Assembly (NCBI RefSeq): GCF_001482305.1
Contig: NZ_LOHP01000075.1
Coordinates: forward strand, 1 to 48,262
DNA length: 48,262 bases
From: Leucobacter sp. G161
Lineage (GTDB): Bacteria > Actinomycetota > Actinomycetes > Actinomycetales > Microbacteriaceae
Direction: 5' to 3'
A program made the translations under genes and the position numbers. Below, in pieces: positions 23,374-35,582 of the stretch (positions within the stretch are counted from its first letter, which is position 1; every line of letters starts with the position of its first letter). A model generated the notes under the pieces. It had not been told where the DNA came from. It did not search any database and saw only the letters and a list, made by a program, of their open reading frames with translations.

Positions 23374-24891
23374 CTACTCGGCGCTTGCGCGCTCGAGCAC
23401 GAGCTCGCGCACGCGGGCGGCGTCAGCCTGGCCCTTCATCGCCTTCATGACGGAGCCGATGATCGCGCCGGCAGCCTGGACCTTGCCGTCGCGGATCTTC
23501 TGCAGCACGTCGGGCTGCTCAGCGAGCGCCGCGTCGACGGCCTCGATGAGCGCGCCGTCGTCAGACACGATCGCGAGCCCCCGGGCGTCGACGATCTCCT
23601 GCGCGGTGCCCTCACCGTCGATCAGCCCTGCGAGCACCTGGCGCGCGAGCTTATCGTTCAGCGTGCCAGCGTCGACGAGCGCCACAACCGAGGCGATCTG
23701 CTCGGGCGTGATGAGGTCGGTCGCCACTGCGGAGCGCTCGTTCGCGATACGTGCGACCTCGCCGGTCCACCACTTGCGGGCGGTCTGCGCGGGAACGCCA
23801 GCTGCAACGGTCGCCTCGATGTCGTTCAGCAGGCCGCCGTTGACGACGTCGCGGAACTCGAGCGGCGAGAAATCCCACTCGGCTGCGAGCCGGCGGCGGC
23901 GCAGCGTCGGGTGCTCGGGCAGCGTGGCCCGCAGCTCCTCGACGAGCTCGCGCGACGGCGTGAGCGGTGCGAGGTCGGGCTCCGGGAAGTACCGGTAGTC
24001 GTCGGCGTCGCTCTTGGGGCGGCCCGGCGAGGTCTCGCCGGTGTCCTCGTGCCAGTGACGGGTTTCCTGCGTGATCGCGGTGCCCTCGGAGAGCAGCTGT
24101 GCCTGGCGCTGGATCTCGAAGCGCACTGCGCGCTCGATCGAGCGCAGCGAGTTCACGTTCTTCGTCTCGGTACGCGTACCGAGCACGCTCATGCCGGCGC
24201 CCTCGTTGCCGCGGGGGCGCAGCGACACGTTCGCGTCGCAGCGGATGTTGCCCCGCTCCATGCGCGCGTCGGAGATGCCGAGCGACACGACGATGTCGCG
24301 GATGGTCGACACGTACACGGCAGCGATCTCGGGCGTATCTGCCTCGCCACCGAAGATCGGATGCGTCACGATCTCAACGAGCGGCACACCGGCACGGTTG
24401 TAGTCGACGAGCGAGTACTCGGCGCCCTGGATGCGACCGGTCGAGCCACCGACGTGGTTGAGCTTGCCGGCGTCTTCCTCCATGTGCGCGCGCTCGATCG
24501 GCACGTGGATCACGCGGCCGCTCGAGAGCTCAATCTCGACCGAGCCGTCGTGCGCGATGGGGTCGTCGAACTGCGAGATCTGGTAGTTCTTGCCCATGTC
24601 TGGGTAGAAGTAGTTCTTGCGCGCGAACCCGGAGACCTCTGCGATGTCGCAGCCGAGCGCGAGACCGAGGCGGATCGAGTAGTTCACCGCGGTCTCGTTC
24701 ACGACCGGCAGCGAGCCAGGCAGGCCGAGGCAGACGGGCGCGAGGTTGGTGTTCGGCTCGGAGCCGAACACGTTCGGCGCCGACGAGAACATCTTCGTCT
24801 TGGTGTTGAGCTCGACGTGCACCTCGAGGCCGATGACCGGTTCGAAGAGTTCGAGTGCCTTGTCGAAGTCCATAAGCTTCGTCTTCGCCAT
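23374..24891 (-). CDS. gatB: aspartyl/glutamyl-tRNA amidotransferase subunit B
   Basis: 505 aa. Typical GatB text: PVIGLEVHVELNTKTKMFS, GSLPVVNETAV, RKNYFYPDMGKNYQISQ, RAHMEEDAGK, DYNRAGVPLVEIV, ERGNIRCDANVSLRP, and the C-terminal YqeY-like tail domain. GatB holds the kinase/transamidase site that amidates Glu-tRNA(Gln) or Asp-tRNA(Asn) with ammonia from GatA. The start overlaps the gatA stop by one base, so gatC-gatA-gatB is a translationally coupled operon on the minus strand. Confidence 0.96.
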   Translation of the reverse strand: MAKTKLMDFDKALELFEPVIGLEVHVELNTKTKMFSSAPNVFGSEPNTNLAPVCLGLPGSLPVVNETAVNYSIRLGLALGCDIAEVSGFARKNYFYPDMGKNYQISQFDDPIAHDGSVEIELSSGRVIHVPIERAHMEEDAGKLNHVGGSTGRIQGAEYSLVDYNRAGVPLVEIVTHPIFGGEADTPEIAAVYVSTIRDIVVSLGISDARMERGNIRCDANVSLRPRGNEGAGMSVLGTRTETKNVNSLRSIERAVRFEIQRQAQLLSEGTAITQETRHWHEDTGETSPGRPKSDADDYRYFPEPDLAPLTPSRELVEELRATLPEHPTLRRRRLAAEWDFSPLEFRDVVNGGLLNDIEATVAAGVPAQTARKWWTGEVARIANERSAVATDLITPEQIASVVALVDAGTLNDKLARQVLAGLIDGEGTAQEIVDARGLAIVSDDGALIEAVDAALAEQPDVLQKIRDGKVQAAGAIIGSVMKAMKGQADAARVRELVLERASAE

Positions 24892-26426
24892 TACGCTGCC
24901 GCCTTTCCGGTGGTCGCGGACACAAGGGAGGGCGACTGCGCCCAGAAGGGCTTGCCGTCGCGCTCGGTGATGAGGGTTTCGATCGCTGCCGCGGCGCGGT
25001 ACAGGCGGGCGTCCTCGAACGCGGGTGCCATGAGCTGCAGGCCGACCGGGAGGCCGTCCTCGCTCGCGGTGCCGATCGGGAGGCTGAGCCCCGGGATCCC
25101 TGCGAGGTTCGCGGGGATCGTCGTCGCGTCGTTGATGTAGTCCTGCATCGGATCCTCGTTACGGTGACCGATGTTCCACGCGGTCGTCGGAGCCGTCGGC
25201 GAGACGATGACGTCGACCTGGTTGAAGGCCGCCGCGAAGTCGCGCTGGATGAGCGTGCGGACCTTCTGTGCGCTGCCGTAGTAGGCGTCGTAGTAGCCGG
25301 CGGAGAGCGCGTAGGTGCCGAGGATGATGCGGCGCTTCACCTCGGGGCCGAAGCCTGCGCCACGGGTCGAGCTCATCACGCTCTCGATCGTGCCACCGCC
25401 TTCCGGCTCGACGCGGAGGCCGAAGCGCACCGAGTCGTACTTCGCGAGGTTGCTCGAGGCCTCCGACGGGAGGATGAGGTAGTAGGCGGCGACCGCGTAC
25501 TCGAAGTGCGGTGCGTCGATCTCGACGACCTCGGCGCCCTGCGCGGTGAGCAGCGCGACAGTTTCGTCGAAGCGAGCCTTGACGCCCTCCTGCATGCCGG
25601 GCAGCTGCAGCTGCTTGACGACGCCAACGCGCAGCCCCTTCAGGCTTGCCGGATCGACACCGTCGCGCACGGCCGCGGCCATCGACGGCCAGGCGTGGTT
25701 CAGCGAGGTCGCGTCGTGTCGGTCGTGGCCCACAACGACGTCGTGGAGCAGCGCCGTGTCGAGCACGGTGCGCGCGCACGGGCCGATCTGGTCGAGCGAG
25801 GAAGCGAGCGCGATCGCGCCGTAGCGGCTTGCGCCACCGTAGGTGGGCTTTGCGCCAACGGTGCCGGTGAGGGCTGCGGGCTGGCGGATCGATCCACCGG
25901 TGTCGCTGCCGAGCGCGAGCGGCGCCTGGAAGGCGCTCACGGCCGCGGCAGAGCCGCCGCCCGAGCCGCCCGGGACCTTGCCGATCGCCCACGGGTTATG
26001 GGTGGGGCCGTAGGCGGAGCTTTCCGTGGAGGAGCCCATCGCGAACTCGTCCATGTTCGTCTTGCCGATGTTGATGAGACCGGCGGCGCGCGCCTTCGCG
26101 ACCACGGTCGCGTCGAACGGCGAACGGTAGCCCTCAAGCATCTTCGAGCCGGCCGTCGCGGGCATGTCGGTCGTGACGAGAACGTCCTTGAGCGCGAGCG
26201 GTACACCGGCGAGCTCGCCGAGCGTTTCGCCCGCTGCGCGACGCTCGTCGATCGAGCGGGCAGCCGCGAGCGAAGCCTCGCTGTCGGTTGCGAGGAAGGC
26301 GTTGAGTTCGCCGTTGGTTGCGGCGATCCGGTCGAGGTGGGCCTGCGTCGCCTCGACGGCGGAGACCTCTCCCGAGCTGAGCTTGGCTGCGAGATCCGCA
26401 GCGGTCAGCGTAATCAATTCACTCAT
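24891..26426 (-). CDS. gatA: aspartyl/glutamyl-tRNA amidotransferase subunit A
   Basis: 511 aa amidase-signature enzyme. Ser-cisSer-Lys site: Lys in [11 protein letters not shown], Ser residues in [13 protein letters not shown] and [13 protein letters not shown]. Releases ammonia from glutamine for GatB. The text [15 protein letters not shown] is characteristic of GatA rather than other amidases. Overlaps both neighbours by one base. Confidence 0.96.
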   Translation of the reverse strand: MSELITLTAADLAAKLSSGEVSAVEATQAHLDRIAATNGELNAFLATDSEASLAAARSIDERRAAGETLGELAGVPLALKDVLVTTDMPATAGSKMLEGYRSPFDATVVAKARAAGLINIGKTNMDEFAMGSSTESSAYGPTHNPWAIGKVPGGSGGGSAAAVSAFQAPLALGSDTGGSIRQPAALTGTVGAKPTYGGASRYGAIALASSLDQIGPCARTVLDTALLHDVVVGHDRHDATSLNHAWPSMAAAVRDGVDPASLKGLRVGVVKQLQLPGMQEGVKARFDETVALLTAQGAEVVEIDAPHFEYAVAAYYLILPSEASSNLAKYDSVRFGLRVEPEGGGTIESVMSSTRGAGFGPEVKRRIILGTYALSAGYYDAYYGSAQKVRTLIQRDFAAAFNQVDVIVSPTAPTTAWNIGHRNEDPMQDYINDATTIPANLAGIPGLSLPIGTASEDGLPVGLQLMAPAFEDARLYRAAAAIETLITERDGKPFWAQSPSLVSATTGKAAA

Positions 26427-26761
26427 TACTGCTCCTCCCCCAGGATCGACGACACGCGGAACATCCCGTCGGCGGTTGCCGGCGCGTTCTGGAGCGCTTC
26501 GTCGAGCGTGAGCACGTCAGCGATCTCGTCGACGCGGGTGACGTTGCTCAGCGGGATTGGGTGGCTCGTCGCGGGGACGTCGTCGGTTGCGACCTCGCTC
26601 ACCTTGGCGATGTTCGTGAGGATCGAGTCGAGCTCAAACGTGAGCCCCTCGACCTCGGCGTCGCTCAGCGCGATCCGGGCAAGACCGGCGAGATGCGCGA
26701 CGGTCTCCGTCGTGATCTCGGTGCCGGGCGCGGCGCTATTGGCCGCAGAAGTTTCAGGCAT
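26426..26761 (-). CDS. gatC: aspartyl/glutamyl-tRNA amidotransferase subunit C
   Basis: 111 aa, slightly long because of an N-terminal extension of about 12 residues. [38 protein letters not shown] and [26 protein letters not shown] are the standard GatC sequence, which wraps around GatA and stabilises the complex. First gene of gatCAB; about 105 bp separate it from the hydrolase gene upstream. Confidence 0.94.
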   Translation of the reverse strand: MPETSAANSAAPGTEITTETVAHLAGLARIALSDAEVEGLTFELDSILTNIAKVSEVATDDVPATSHPIPLSNVTRVDEIADVLTLDEALQNAPATADGMFRVSSILGEEQ

Positions 26762-26867
26762 GCTGCTCCATCATGGATTGGGAGTGGTTCTCAACCTGTC
26801 CAGTCTAGCGAGCGACGGCTCCGAAGACAGCCAGGGCACAGGCTAACGCGATGGGACGTTGCGCGCG

Positions 26868-27824
26868 CTATGCCGTGGCGAACTCCCCGTTCACCATTCC
26901 GCTCACGGCCATCGTGGCCTGCGGGTCGAAGCGGGTCTCGGCCCCGGGCGAGAGGTCGAGCCCTGCCAGCTCTACCCACACGACGTTCGGGTTCGACGTC
27001 GATTCGAAGAAGTAGCGCCCGACGGTGAGGTCTGCGACCGTGCGCCAGCGCGTCGTCGAGACATTCGGGCGCACCGGATCTGCCGTTCCGAAGGGGGCAG
27101 AAGCGTTGCGGATAACGCTGAACACGTAGGCCGCGGCTTCTCGGCCGCTCGTTGTGTGCGGCAGCCGGGAGGAATAGAACGCTGCCCGCGCGAAGCGATC
27201 AGGCGAGTCAGTGCCGCCCGGGAGCGGGTCACTGCCGCCGAGTCCCGCGTAGCGCCGTTCGAGTTCGAGCTGTTCTTCATACAGCGGCGAGTTCGCCATG
27301 ACGGTGTAGTCGCTGCCGTGGTGGACGGTGAGCTCGCCTGCGACGAACTCGATGATCGCCGAGTCCCCGCCCGCATCTGCGAGGGCGATGTGGCCGGTGC
27401 CAGGCTTACCGCCGATATCCAGCGGAATGATCTGCACGTTACTCGAGGTGAGCCACGCCACGGCATCGGCGACGGCCCCAAACCGATCGAGCAGACACTG
27501 GATGGCTTGGGCGAGCGCGAGCCCTGGCCGGGCGATGTCGCGTGTCCCATAGTCGGATTCGGCGAGATAGAGACCGCTCACCTGGAAGCCGACCTCATTG
27601 AGCCCGTCGACAGCGATCTCGCCGTACATCAGGCAGACAACGCTTCCGAACTCCGACGTCCACGTGAACGACGCATCGTCACCGGGCGCACTCTCGCGGT
27701 GCTCTCCCCGCGGCCGGACCGCAAGGACCGTTCGGGTGTCTTCGAACCAGTCCATGCTGCGCCCAACGAGCACGTTGCCAGAGCCGGGCGCACCCTCCGA
27801 AGACCACAAGAATCTCGTACACAT
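26868..27824 (-). CDS. choloylglycine hydrolase family (linear amide C-N hydrolase)
   Basis: 318 aa Ntn-hydrolase. The ATG at 27824 gives Met-Cys, and Cys2 must become the N-terminal nucleophile, so I prefer it to the GTG two codons earlier. Arg22 and Asp25 (GRSMDW), the Asn in MANSPLYEEQ and the Arg in YSSRLP fit the catalytic set of the family. Members hydrolyse conjugated bile salts, penicillin V or acyl-homoserine lactones; the substrate here cannot be told. No signal peptide. It begins two bases after the tag stop codon, so its translation is probably coupled to tag. Confidence 0.85.
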   Translation of the reverse strand: MCTRFLWSSEGAPGSGNVLVGRSMDWFEDTRTVLAVRPRGEHRESAPGDDASFTWTSEFGSVVCLMYGEIAVDGLNEVGFQVSGLYLAESDYGTRDIARPGLALAQAIQCLLDRFGAVADAVAWLTSSNVQIIPLDIGGKPGTGHIALADAGGDSAIIEFVAGELTVHHGSDYTVMANSPLYEEQLELERRYAGLGGSDPLPGGTDSPDRFARAAFYSSRLPHTTSGREAAAYVFSVIRNASAPFGTADPVRPNVSTTRWRTVADLTVGRYFFESTSNPNVVWVELAGLDLSPGAETRFDPQATMAVSGMVNGEFATA

Positions 27825-27826
27825 AG

Positions 27827-28447
27827 TCACACCATAGCTGTAGCTCGCCGCCTCGTGCCATCACTATTCCAGAGGCCCGAGCAGCCCCGTCGGTGGCTCG
27901 TAACGAGGTGCACGTCTACGACGCCGATCGCGCTCATGAGGGCGTACATGGTCGTGGGGCCGACGAAACGAAATCCGCGCTGCTTGAGCGCGGCGGCGAG
28001 CGCGGCAGACTCGGGCGAGGTGCTCGGCACGTCGTCATCCGTCGCGGGGGTGGGTGACTGTTCGGGAGCGTGCTCCCAGATGAGGTCGCTCAGCGTTTCG
28101 CCAGCTTCGTGCAGCGCGAGCACGGCGCGCGCGTTGGCGATGGTTGCCTCGATCTTTGCCCGGTTCCGAATAATCCCGGCGTCCGCGAGCAGTCGTTCGA
28201 CATCGGCGTCGGTGAAGCGCGCGATGATGCTCGGCTCGAAGTCGTGGAATGCTCGTCTAAACGCCTCACGCTTGCGGAGGATCGTGAGCCACGACAGCCC
28301 AGATTGGAAGGCCTCGAGGGTTAGCCGTTCAAACACACCCCGCTCATCGGCCACAGGCATGCCCCACTCGGTGTCGTAGTACTCCGTCAGCAGCGGGTCT
28401 TGCGTGGCCCAGCCTGAACGGATGAGGGGCGATGGACGTTCTGTCAT
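27827..28447 (-). CDS. tag: DNA-3-methyladenine glycosylase I lacking the zinc-snap ligands
   Basis: 206 aa. GWATQDPLLTEYYDTEWGMPVADERGVFERLTLEAFQSGLSWLTILRKREAFRRAF is the Tag N-terminal region with the conserved Glu/Trp of the adenine pocket; FVGPTTMYALMSAIGVVDVH ends the fold. In E. coli Tag, zinc is held by Cys4, His17, His175 and Cys179. Here these correspond to Ser11, Tyr24, His180 and Ser184, so three of four are missing. The loop at about 125-145 is longer than usual. Removes 3-methyladenine from DNA. ATG at 28447 after GAGGAGGG. Confidence 0.87.
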   Translation of the reverse strand: MTERPSPLIRSGWATQDPLLTEYYDTEWGMPVADERGVFERLTLEAFQSGLSWLTILRKREAFRRAFHDFEPSIIARFTDADVERLLADAGIIRNRAKIEATIANARAVLALHEAGETLSDLIWEHAPEQSPTPATDDDVPSTSPESAALAAALKQRGFRFVGPTTMYALMSAIGVVDVHLVTSHRRGCSGLWNSDGTRRRATAMV

Positions 28448-28569
28448 GGGGAAGATCCCTCCTCGATGTCGCGAGCATCACCTCACGGTGGGTATGTTCA
28501 GCGTAGCCAGCGCCTGTCAGCCGGAGCAGCGGTCGGCGACATCTGTGGATAACTGTTCGGGGTTCGGCC

Positions 28570-30990
<2,421 letters not shown>

Positions 30991-32154
30991 CTAAACGGCC
31001 GCGTGCTCCCGCACCGAGATCGCGCGATCGACCGTGAATTGGCCAAGCACCCGCGTGCCGCGGTACAGCACGGCGGTCTGCCCGGGAGCGACCCCCGACA
31101 GTGGCTCGGTCTGCTCAAGATTGATGTCGACGACGACCTCGTGCGTGGCGTCGGCGCGGTGCTGCTCAGTGCGGTCCTCGTCCAGGATTGGCACGACGCG
31201 CGCTCGCGCCGGAACCGGGTCCGCGTGAGCGCGAATCTGCACGTCACAGTCGAACGTCTCGGTGAGGTCGAGCCCGGGCTCTCCCGCCCACGTGAAGCGG
31301 CCACCGGCAATGCGGGAGATGTCGAGCATCTCCTTGGGTCCGACCACGACCTGGTTGGACACCGGGCGAATGGACAGCACGTACCGCGGGTTGCCGTCTG
31401 GCGCAGGCACCCCAAGCTGCAGTCCACGCCGTTGGCCGATCGTGTAGCCGTGCGCGCCGTCGTGTTTGCCGACGACCGCGCCGGCCTCGTCGAGGATCTC
31501 CCCAGGCTCGCGGTCGAGATGTTCCGAGAGCCACCCGCGCGTGTCACCATCGGGAATGAAGCAGATGTCGTGACTGTCGGGCTTCTGCGCGATCTGGATG
31601 CCGCGGTCAGCGGCCTCCTCACGAATGAGGGCCTTCGACGGGGTATCTCCCAGCGGGAAGTAGCAGCGTTCGAGCTGCGGGCCCGTCAGCACGCCGAGCA
31701 CGTACGACTGGTCCTTCGCCCACGCACTCGCCCGGTGCAGTTCGGGACCACTGCCGCCGTCAACGAGGGTGGCATAGTGGCCGGTCGCGACTGCGTCGAA
31801 GCCGAGCGCTATCGCCTTGTCGAGCAGGGCAGCGAACTTGATCTTCTCGTTGCACCGCATGCACGGGTTGGGCGTGCGCCCCGCAGCGTACTCCGCAACG
31901 AAGTCGTCGACGACGTCGGCCTTGAACCGCTCGCTAAAATCCCACACGTAGAACGGGATCTGCAGCAGGTTTGCCACGCGGCGCGCGTCCATCGCATCTT
32001 CGATGGTGCAGCAGCCGCGTGATCCGGTGCGCAGGGTCCCCGGCATTCGACTCAACGCCAGGTGCACCCCAACGACTTCGTGTCCTGCCTCCACCGCGCG
32101 CGCGGCAGCGACAGCGGAGTCAACCCCGCCACTCATAGCTGCCAAAATCTTCAC
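30991..32154 (-). CDS. mnmA: tRNA-specific 2-thiouridylase
   Basis: 387 aa. PP-loop SGGVDS (residues 8-13), catalytic cysteines Cys98 (NPCMRC) and Cys198 (SHDICF), GHYA and the GQRRGL region, then the C-terminal beta-barrel. It thiolates U34 of Lys, Glu and Gln tRNAs using persulfide sulfur. The cysteine desulfurase encoded 138 bp upstream on the same strand is its obvious sulfur source, so the two form a thiolation unit. Confidence 0.94.
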   Translation of the reverse strand: MKILAAMSGGVDSAVAAARAVEAGHEVVGVHLALSRMPGTLRTGSRGCCTIEDAMDARRVANLLQIPFYVWDFSERFKADVVDDFVAEYAAGRTPNPCMRCNEKIKFAALLDKAIALGFDAVATGHYATLVDGGSGPELHRASAWAKDQSYVLGVLTGPQLERCYFPLGDTPSKALIREEAADRGIQIAQKPDSHDICFIPDGDTRGWLSEHLDREPGEILDEAGAVVGKHDGAHGYTIGQRRGLQLGVPAPDGNPRYVLSIRPVSNQVVVGPKEMLDISRIAGGRFTWAGEPGLDLTETFDCDVQIRAHADPVPARARVVPILDEDRTEQHRADATHEVVVDINLEQTEPLSGVAPGQTAVLYRGTRVLGQFTVDRAISVREHAAV

Positions 32155-32292
32155 CAGAGCAGCTTAATCCTTTCCTGGCACTCGCGCAGCGCCCAATTGG
32201 CGTTCCCGCGCCAACCGCCATGAGAACCGCAGGTCGGAACGGAGACTTGCTGCGCAAACGGACTTCGCGCGCGAGACGTTCTCGGGGGCGGC

Positions 32293-33483
32293 TCAGCTCA
32301 GGCCCGCGGCCCGAGCCCGGTCGAGCACGTCCGGTAGTGCGGCGAGCAACGCATCGATTTCGCGCGCCTCGCTCGCCCCACCGAGCGTGAACCGAAGCGC
32401 CCCGGCGGCTTCCTCTTCAGGCAGCCCCAAGGCCAGCAACACGTGCGATGTCTCGGCAACACCAGCCCGGCACGCGGAGCCCACCGAGACTGACACCCCA
32501 CCGGCGTCCAGCAGGTAGACGAGCGAGTCGCCCTGGCAGCCGGGGAAGGTGAAGTGCGCATTACCAGCGAGCCGCGCCTCGCTTTCGTGCGGGCCGCGGA
32601 GCACGGCGGTGCGATCGACGCGCTGCACCCCCGCGATGATGCGGTCACGCAGCGCCGTGAGGTGGGACACATGTGCGCCCAGCGGGGCGCTGCCACCCGG
32701 TTCCAATACCTCGTCGAGGGCTGCAGCGAAGGCCACCGCACCCGCAACGTCCTGGGTGCCCGAACGGCCACGCTGCTGGGATCCGCCGTGAAACAGCGGT
32801 TCCAGCGTCACCCGGCGCCCGACAACGAGGGCGCCGACACCGACCGGCCCGCCGATCTTGTGCGCGGACACGCTGAGGTAGTCAGCGCCAACCGCGGCAA
32901 CGTCGATGCGAGCCTGACCGAGCGCGGCGACCGCATCGACGTGCGTCGGCACCCCGGCCGCACGAGCGACAGCACACAGCTCGGCCACCGGCTGCAGGGT
33001 GCCGATCTCGTTGTTTGCCCAGAGGAAAGAGACGAGGGCAATCCGGTCCGGACCGCACTCGCGAATCGCCTCGGCGAGCACGGCTGGGGTGATCCGACCA
33101 AGTGCATCGAGCGGCAGCCACACGAGCTCGGCGCCCTGGGTATCCCGCAGCCACTCGACGGCCTCGATCGTCGCATGATGCTCCCCGTCGGCGACCAACA
33201 CGACCGGCCGATCGGCGCCGCGCTGCCGGGACCAGAAGGCGCCCTTCACCGCGAGGTTGATCGATTCGGTGCCGCCGCCGGTGAGCACGAGCTCTGCCGC
33301 GTCGCAGCCCACTCCGGCAGCGATCCGCTCTCTCGCCGCTTCAAGCGCCTCGAGTGCCCGCTGCCCGTGGCCGTGCGTGGAGGCCGGGTTACCTACCTCA
33401 CGCAGCGCACGCATGTACGCCTCGAGCACGCCATCGCTCATCGGTGATGTCGCGGCGTGGTCGAGGTAGGCGTAAGCGTTCAC
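32293..33483 (-). CDS. cysteine desulfurase (NifS/IscS family)
   Basis: 396 aa PLP enzyme. YLDHAATSP at the N-terminus, EHHA (His103, stacks on PLP), HVDAV (Asp183), SAHKIGGP with the PLP lysine Lys209, and GSACRAG with the active cysteine Cys338 followed by a short loop. Converts cysteine to alanine and a protein persulfide. Adjacent mnmA indicates service in tRNA thiolation; Fe-S assembly elsewhere is possible. GTG/ATG choice: the ATG at 33483 follows GGGGAGCC. Confidence 0.93.
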   Translation of the reverse strand: MNAYAYLDHAATSPMSDGVLEAYMRALREVGNPASTHGHGQRALEALEAARERIAAGVGCDAAELVLTGGGTESINLAVKGAFWSRQRGADRPVVLVADGEHHATIEAVEWLRDTQGAELVWLPLDALGRITPAVLAEAIRECGPDRIALVSFLWANNEIGTLQPVAELCAVARAAGVPTHVDAVAALGQARIDVAAVGADYLSVSAHKIGGPVGVGALVVGRRVTLEPLFHGGSQQRGRSGTQDVAGAVAFAAALDEVLEPGGSAPLGAHVSHLTALRDRIIAGVQRVDRTAVLRGPHESEARLAGNAHFTFPGCQGDSLVYLLDAGGVSVSVGSACRAGVAETSHVLLALGLPEEEAAGALRFTLGGASEAREIDALLAALPDVLDRARAAGLS

Positions 33484-33506
33484 CGGGCTCCCCTGGGTCG
33501 TCCGGG

Positions 33507-34484
33507 CTAGTAGAGCAGGCTCGCGAGCCTGCCGCGAGCCGCAATCACGCGCGGATCAGCGAGCCCGACAACCTCGAAGAGCTCCAGCAAGCGGTTACGG
33601 ATCTCCGTCCGCGCGTCGTCATCGCCAGCAGCGAAGAGGTCGAGCAGCCGCAGGAACGAGTCCTCAATGTGTCCGCCGGAGAGGTCGAGGTCAGCGACGC
33701 GCATCTGCGCATCGAGATCCGTCGGGTTCGCCGCCGCGGTCGCGCGAATGTCTTCGAGGGTGTGCCCCTGGAGCCGCTGCAGCAGCTTGGCCTGCGCAAG
33801 CGCAGCCTTTGCCGTGGCGTCAGCCGGTGACTTCTGCAGCACCGCTTCCCACTCGCGCACCGCGGTATCGAAGTCGCCGCTCTCAGCGGCCTCGAACGCG
33901 GCGAGGTGTGCTTCGGGGATCTGCGGTTCTGCCGGCAGCTCGGGCTCGGCTGCGCCTCCGTCGGGGGCGTTCACGCTTCCGGTGACGCCGTTCTCCTCGG
34001 CCAGTTGCACGAGACGGACGAAGAACTCGCGAACCTCCTGCTCAGGGACCGCGCCCTGGAACAGTGGCACCGGCCGCCCGCCTACCATGGCAACCACGGT
34101 CGGAATGGACTGCACCTGGAACGCCTGGGCAAGGCCCGGGTTCGCATCGACGTCTACCTTCGCGAGCAGCACGCGGCCCTCGAGTTCGCGCGTCACCTTC
34201 TCGATGATCGGGCTGAGCGTCTTGCATGGCTCGCACCACTCTGCCCAGAAATCAAACACCACGGGGACGACAGCGGAGAGCTGCGCGACCTGCTCGAAGG
34301 TCGCGTCAGACACGTCCATCACGAGCGACGGCACGTCAACCGTCTGCGGCGCCCCGGGTGCCGGCTGGCCGCCGGGTGCCGCAGCTCCGGGCGCTCCGGG
34401 CGCCTGGGGTGCGTTCGCGCGCTGTGCGAGGTGGCTGAGGTCGACTCCCCCGCTGGGGATCCGCTGCGGCATTTCCGTTGACAT
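33507..34484 (-). CDS. thioredoxin-TPR protein (CnoX/YbbN-like)
   Basis: 325 aa. A Pro/Ala/Gly-rich N-terminal segment (21-48) precedes a thioredoxin domain with FWAEWCEPCKTLSPI (Cys84, Cys87) and SIPTVVAMVGG. The C-terminal half has tetratricopeptide-like helices (HLAAFEAAESGDFDTAVREWEAVLQKSPADATAKAALAQAKLL). E. coli CnoX is a chaperone-like protein that protects substrates from oxidation; actinobacterial homologues are common. Between the cysteine desulfurase gene and a lipoprotein gene on the same strand. Confidence 0.88.
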   Translation of the reverse strand: MSTEMPQRIPSGGVDLSHLAQRANAPQAPGAPGAAAPGGQPAPGAPQTVDVPSLVMDVSDATFEQVAQLSAVVPVVFDFWAEWCEPCKTLSPIIEKVTRELEGRVLLAKVDVDANPGLAQAFQVQSIPTVVAMVGGRPVPLFQGAVPEQEVREFFVRLVQLAEENGVTGSVNAPDGGAAEPELPAEPQIPEAHLAAFEAAESGDFDTAVREWEAVLQKSPADATAKAALAQAKLLQRLQGHTLEDIRATAAANPTDLDAQMRVADLDLSGGHIEDSFLRLLDLFAAGDDDARTEIRNRLLELFEVVGLADPRVIAARGRLASLLY

Positions 34485-34487
34485 GAG

Positions 34488-35582
34488 TTACTTCCCTGCT
34501 CCGACCAGCTCGCTCGTCACTCCGAGGAGCTGAATCTGTGATCCGTCTTCTTTGCTTGGCACGAAGAAGAGCAACTGGTGTGCGACACGTCGCACAATCT
34601 TGTCCTGCTGACCTGAGAGCCCCGATAGCGCGGCGACGGCGCCCTCGGCCTGCGGCTTGTAGCGGCCGCCATCGGAGTCGACGACCTGCGACTCGATCAC
34701 GGTCGTCGCGATGAGCGCGCCGCCGGCACCGGTCGAGAAGCTCACAATCGGCTCCTCGCCCTGCGCGACCGCAACCGAGTACTTCTGGGTCTTGTCGTCT
34801 GCCTCAGACTTGGCCTTCTGTTCATCGACCCACGCCTTGCCGTAGTGCTCGAGGAGCGGATCTTCAGCGAGGTCAAACGGCGCGGCCTCTGGCACCTCGG
34901 CGCCACCCTGCAGGATCGCAGCGTACGAGGCGCCGACATCGGCAGGCTTAATCACGAGACTCTCAATGTCGTCGGAGAGCAACGCGGTGCCCTCCTCCGC
35001 GGGAGCTGCCTTCGGCATTTCAATACCACCGCGCAACGAGATGACCCGTGACACGCGGTAATCGGCCTGCGGCACTCGCTGCGTGACGACGAGCGCGAGC
35101 GACGGCGCATCGGTCGCATTGCCGTCTGCGTCGGTGCCTGCTTCAGAGGCGACGGTGACGAACAGTGTGCGCGGCCACCCCTCGGTGCTCTGCACGAGGC
35201 GGTACCCCAGCATCTCGTTCGTGATCTTCGCCGGGACCGAACCATAGTCCACGACATCGCCGCGGATCTTATAGTTCGCGGTGCGCTGCGCGAGGGCGTC
35301 GCCCTTAAAGCGCGCCGAGATGTCGTCAACGTTCAGGCTCTCGTCGCCCTTTTCGGCTGCGCTCGCGATCCGATCCACAATCTTCTGCGTCTGCGCTTCC
35401 GACACGGGAACCGGTGCGAGACCGTTCGACTCGACGACCTCCGGCGTTGCGGTTGCCTCGGGGGCCGGGGTGAGATCCGGCCAGTAGTTCGCCGAGCAAC
35501 CCGTCACCGCGAGTGCCGCAGTGAGGCCAAGGCCCGCGAGGAGCACCCGAGTTGAAGCGTAGCGTCGCTTACTATTCCGCAT
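34488..35582 (-). CDS. lipoprotein, unknown function
   Basis: 364 aa from the ATG at 35582 (GGGGGAGA seven bases upstream). Basic N-terminus, hydrophobic stretch and lipobox LAVTGC (Cys about 28). The mature part begins with a short Thr/Pro/Ala/Glu linker and then a large domain with no motif I know. It overlaps the end of the upstream membrane-protein gene by 11 bases, so the two are coupled. Conserved in related actinobacteria as far as I recall, but no function is assigned. The stop lies three bases before the thioredoxin-TPR ATG. Confidence 0.78.
   Translation of the reverse strand: MRNSKRRYASTRVLLAGLGLTAALAVTGCSANYWPDLTPAPEATATPEVVESNGLAPVPVSEAQTQKIVDRIASAAEKGDESLNVDDISARFKGDALAQRTANYKIRGDVVDYGSVPAKITNEMLGYRLVQSTEGWPRTLFVTVASEAGTDADGNATDAPSLALVVTQRVPQADYRVSRVISLRGGIEMPKAAPAEEGTALLSDDIESLVIKPADVGASYAAILQGGAEVPEAAPFDLAEDPLLEHYGKAWVDEQKAKSEADDKTQKYSVAVAQGEEPIVSFSTGAGGALIATTVIESQVVDSDGGRYKPQAEGAVAALSGLSGQQDKIVRRVAHQLLFFVPSKEDGSQIQLLGVTSELVGAGK

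Noticed and set aside
23293..25140. 615-codon plus-strand frame opposite gatB
   Set aside because: Antisense shadow of a highly conserved gene in GC-rich DNA; no domain and no start signal.
25164..26846. 560-codon plus-strand frame opposite gatA
   Set aside because: Same kind of GC-rich antisense shadow, Arg/Asp/Val-rich without a motif.
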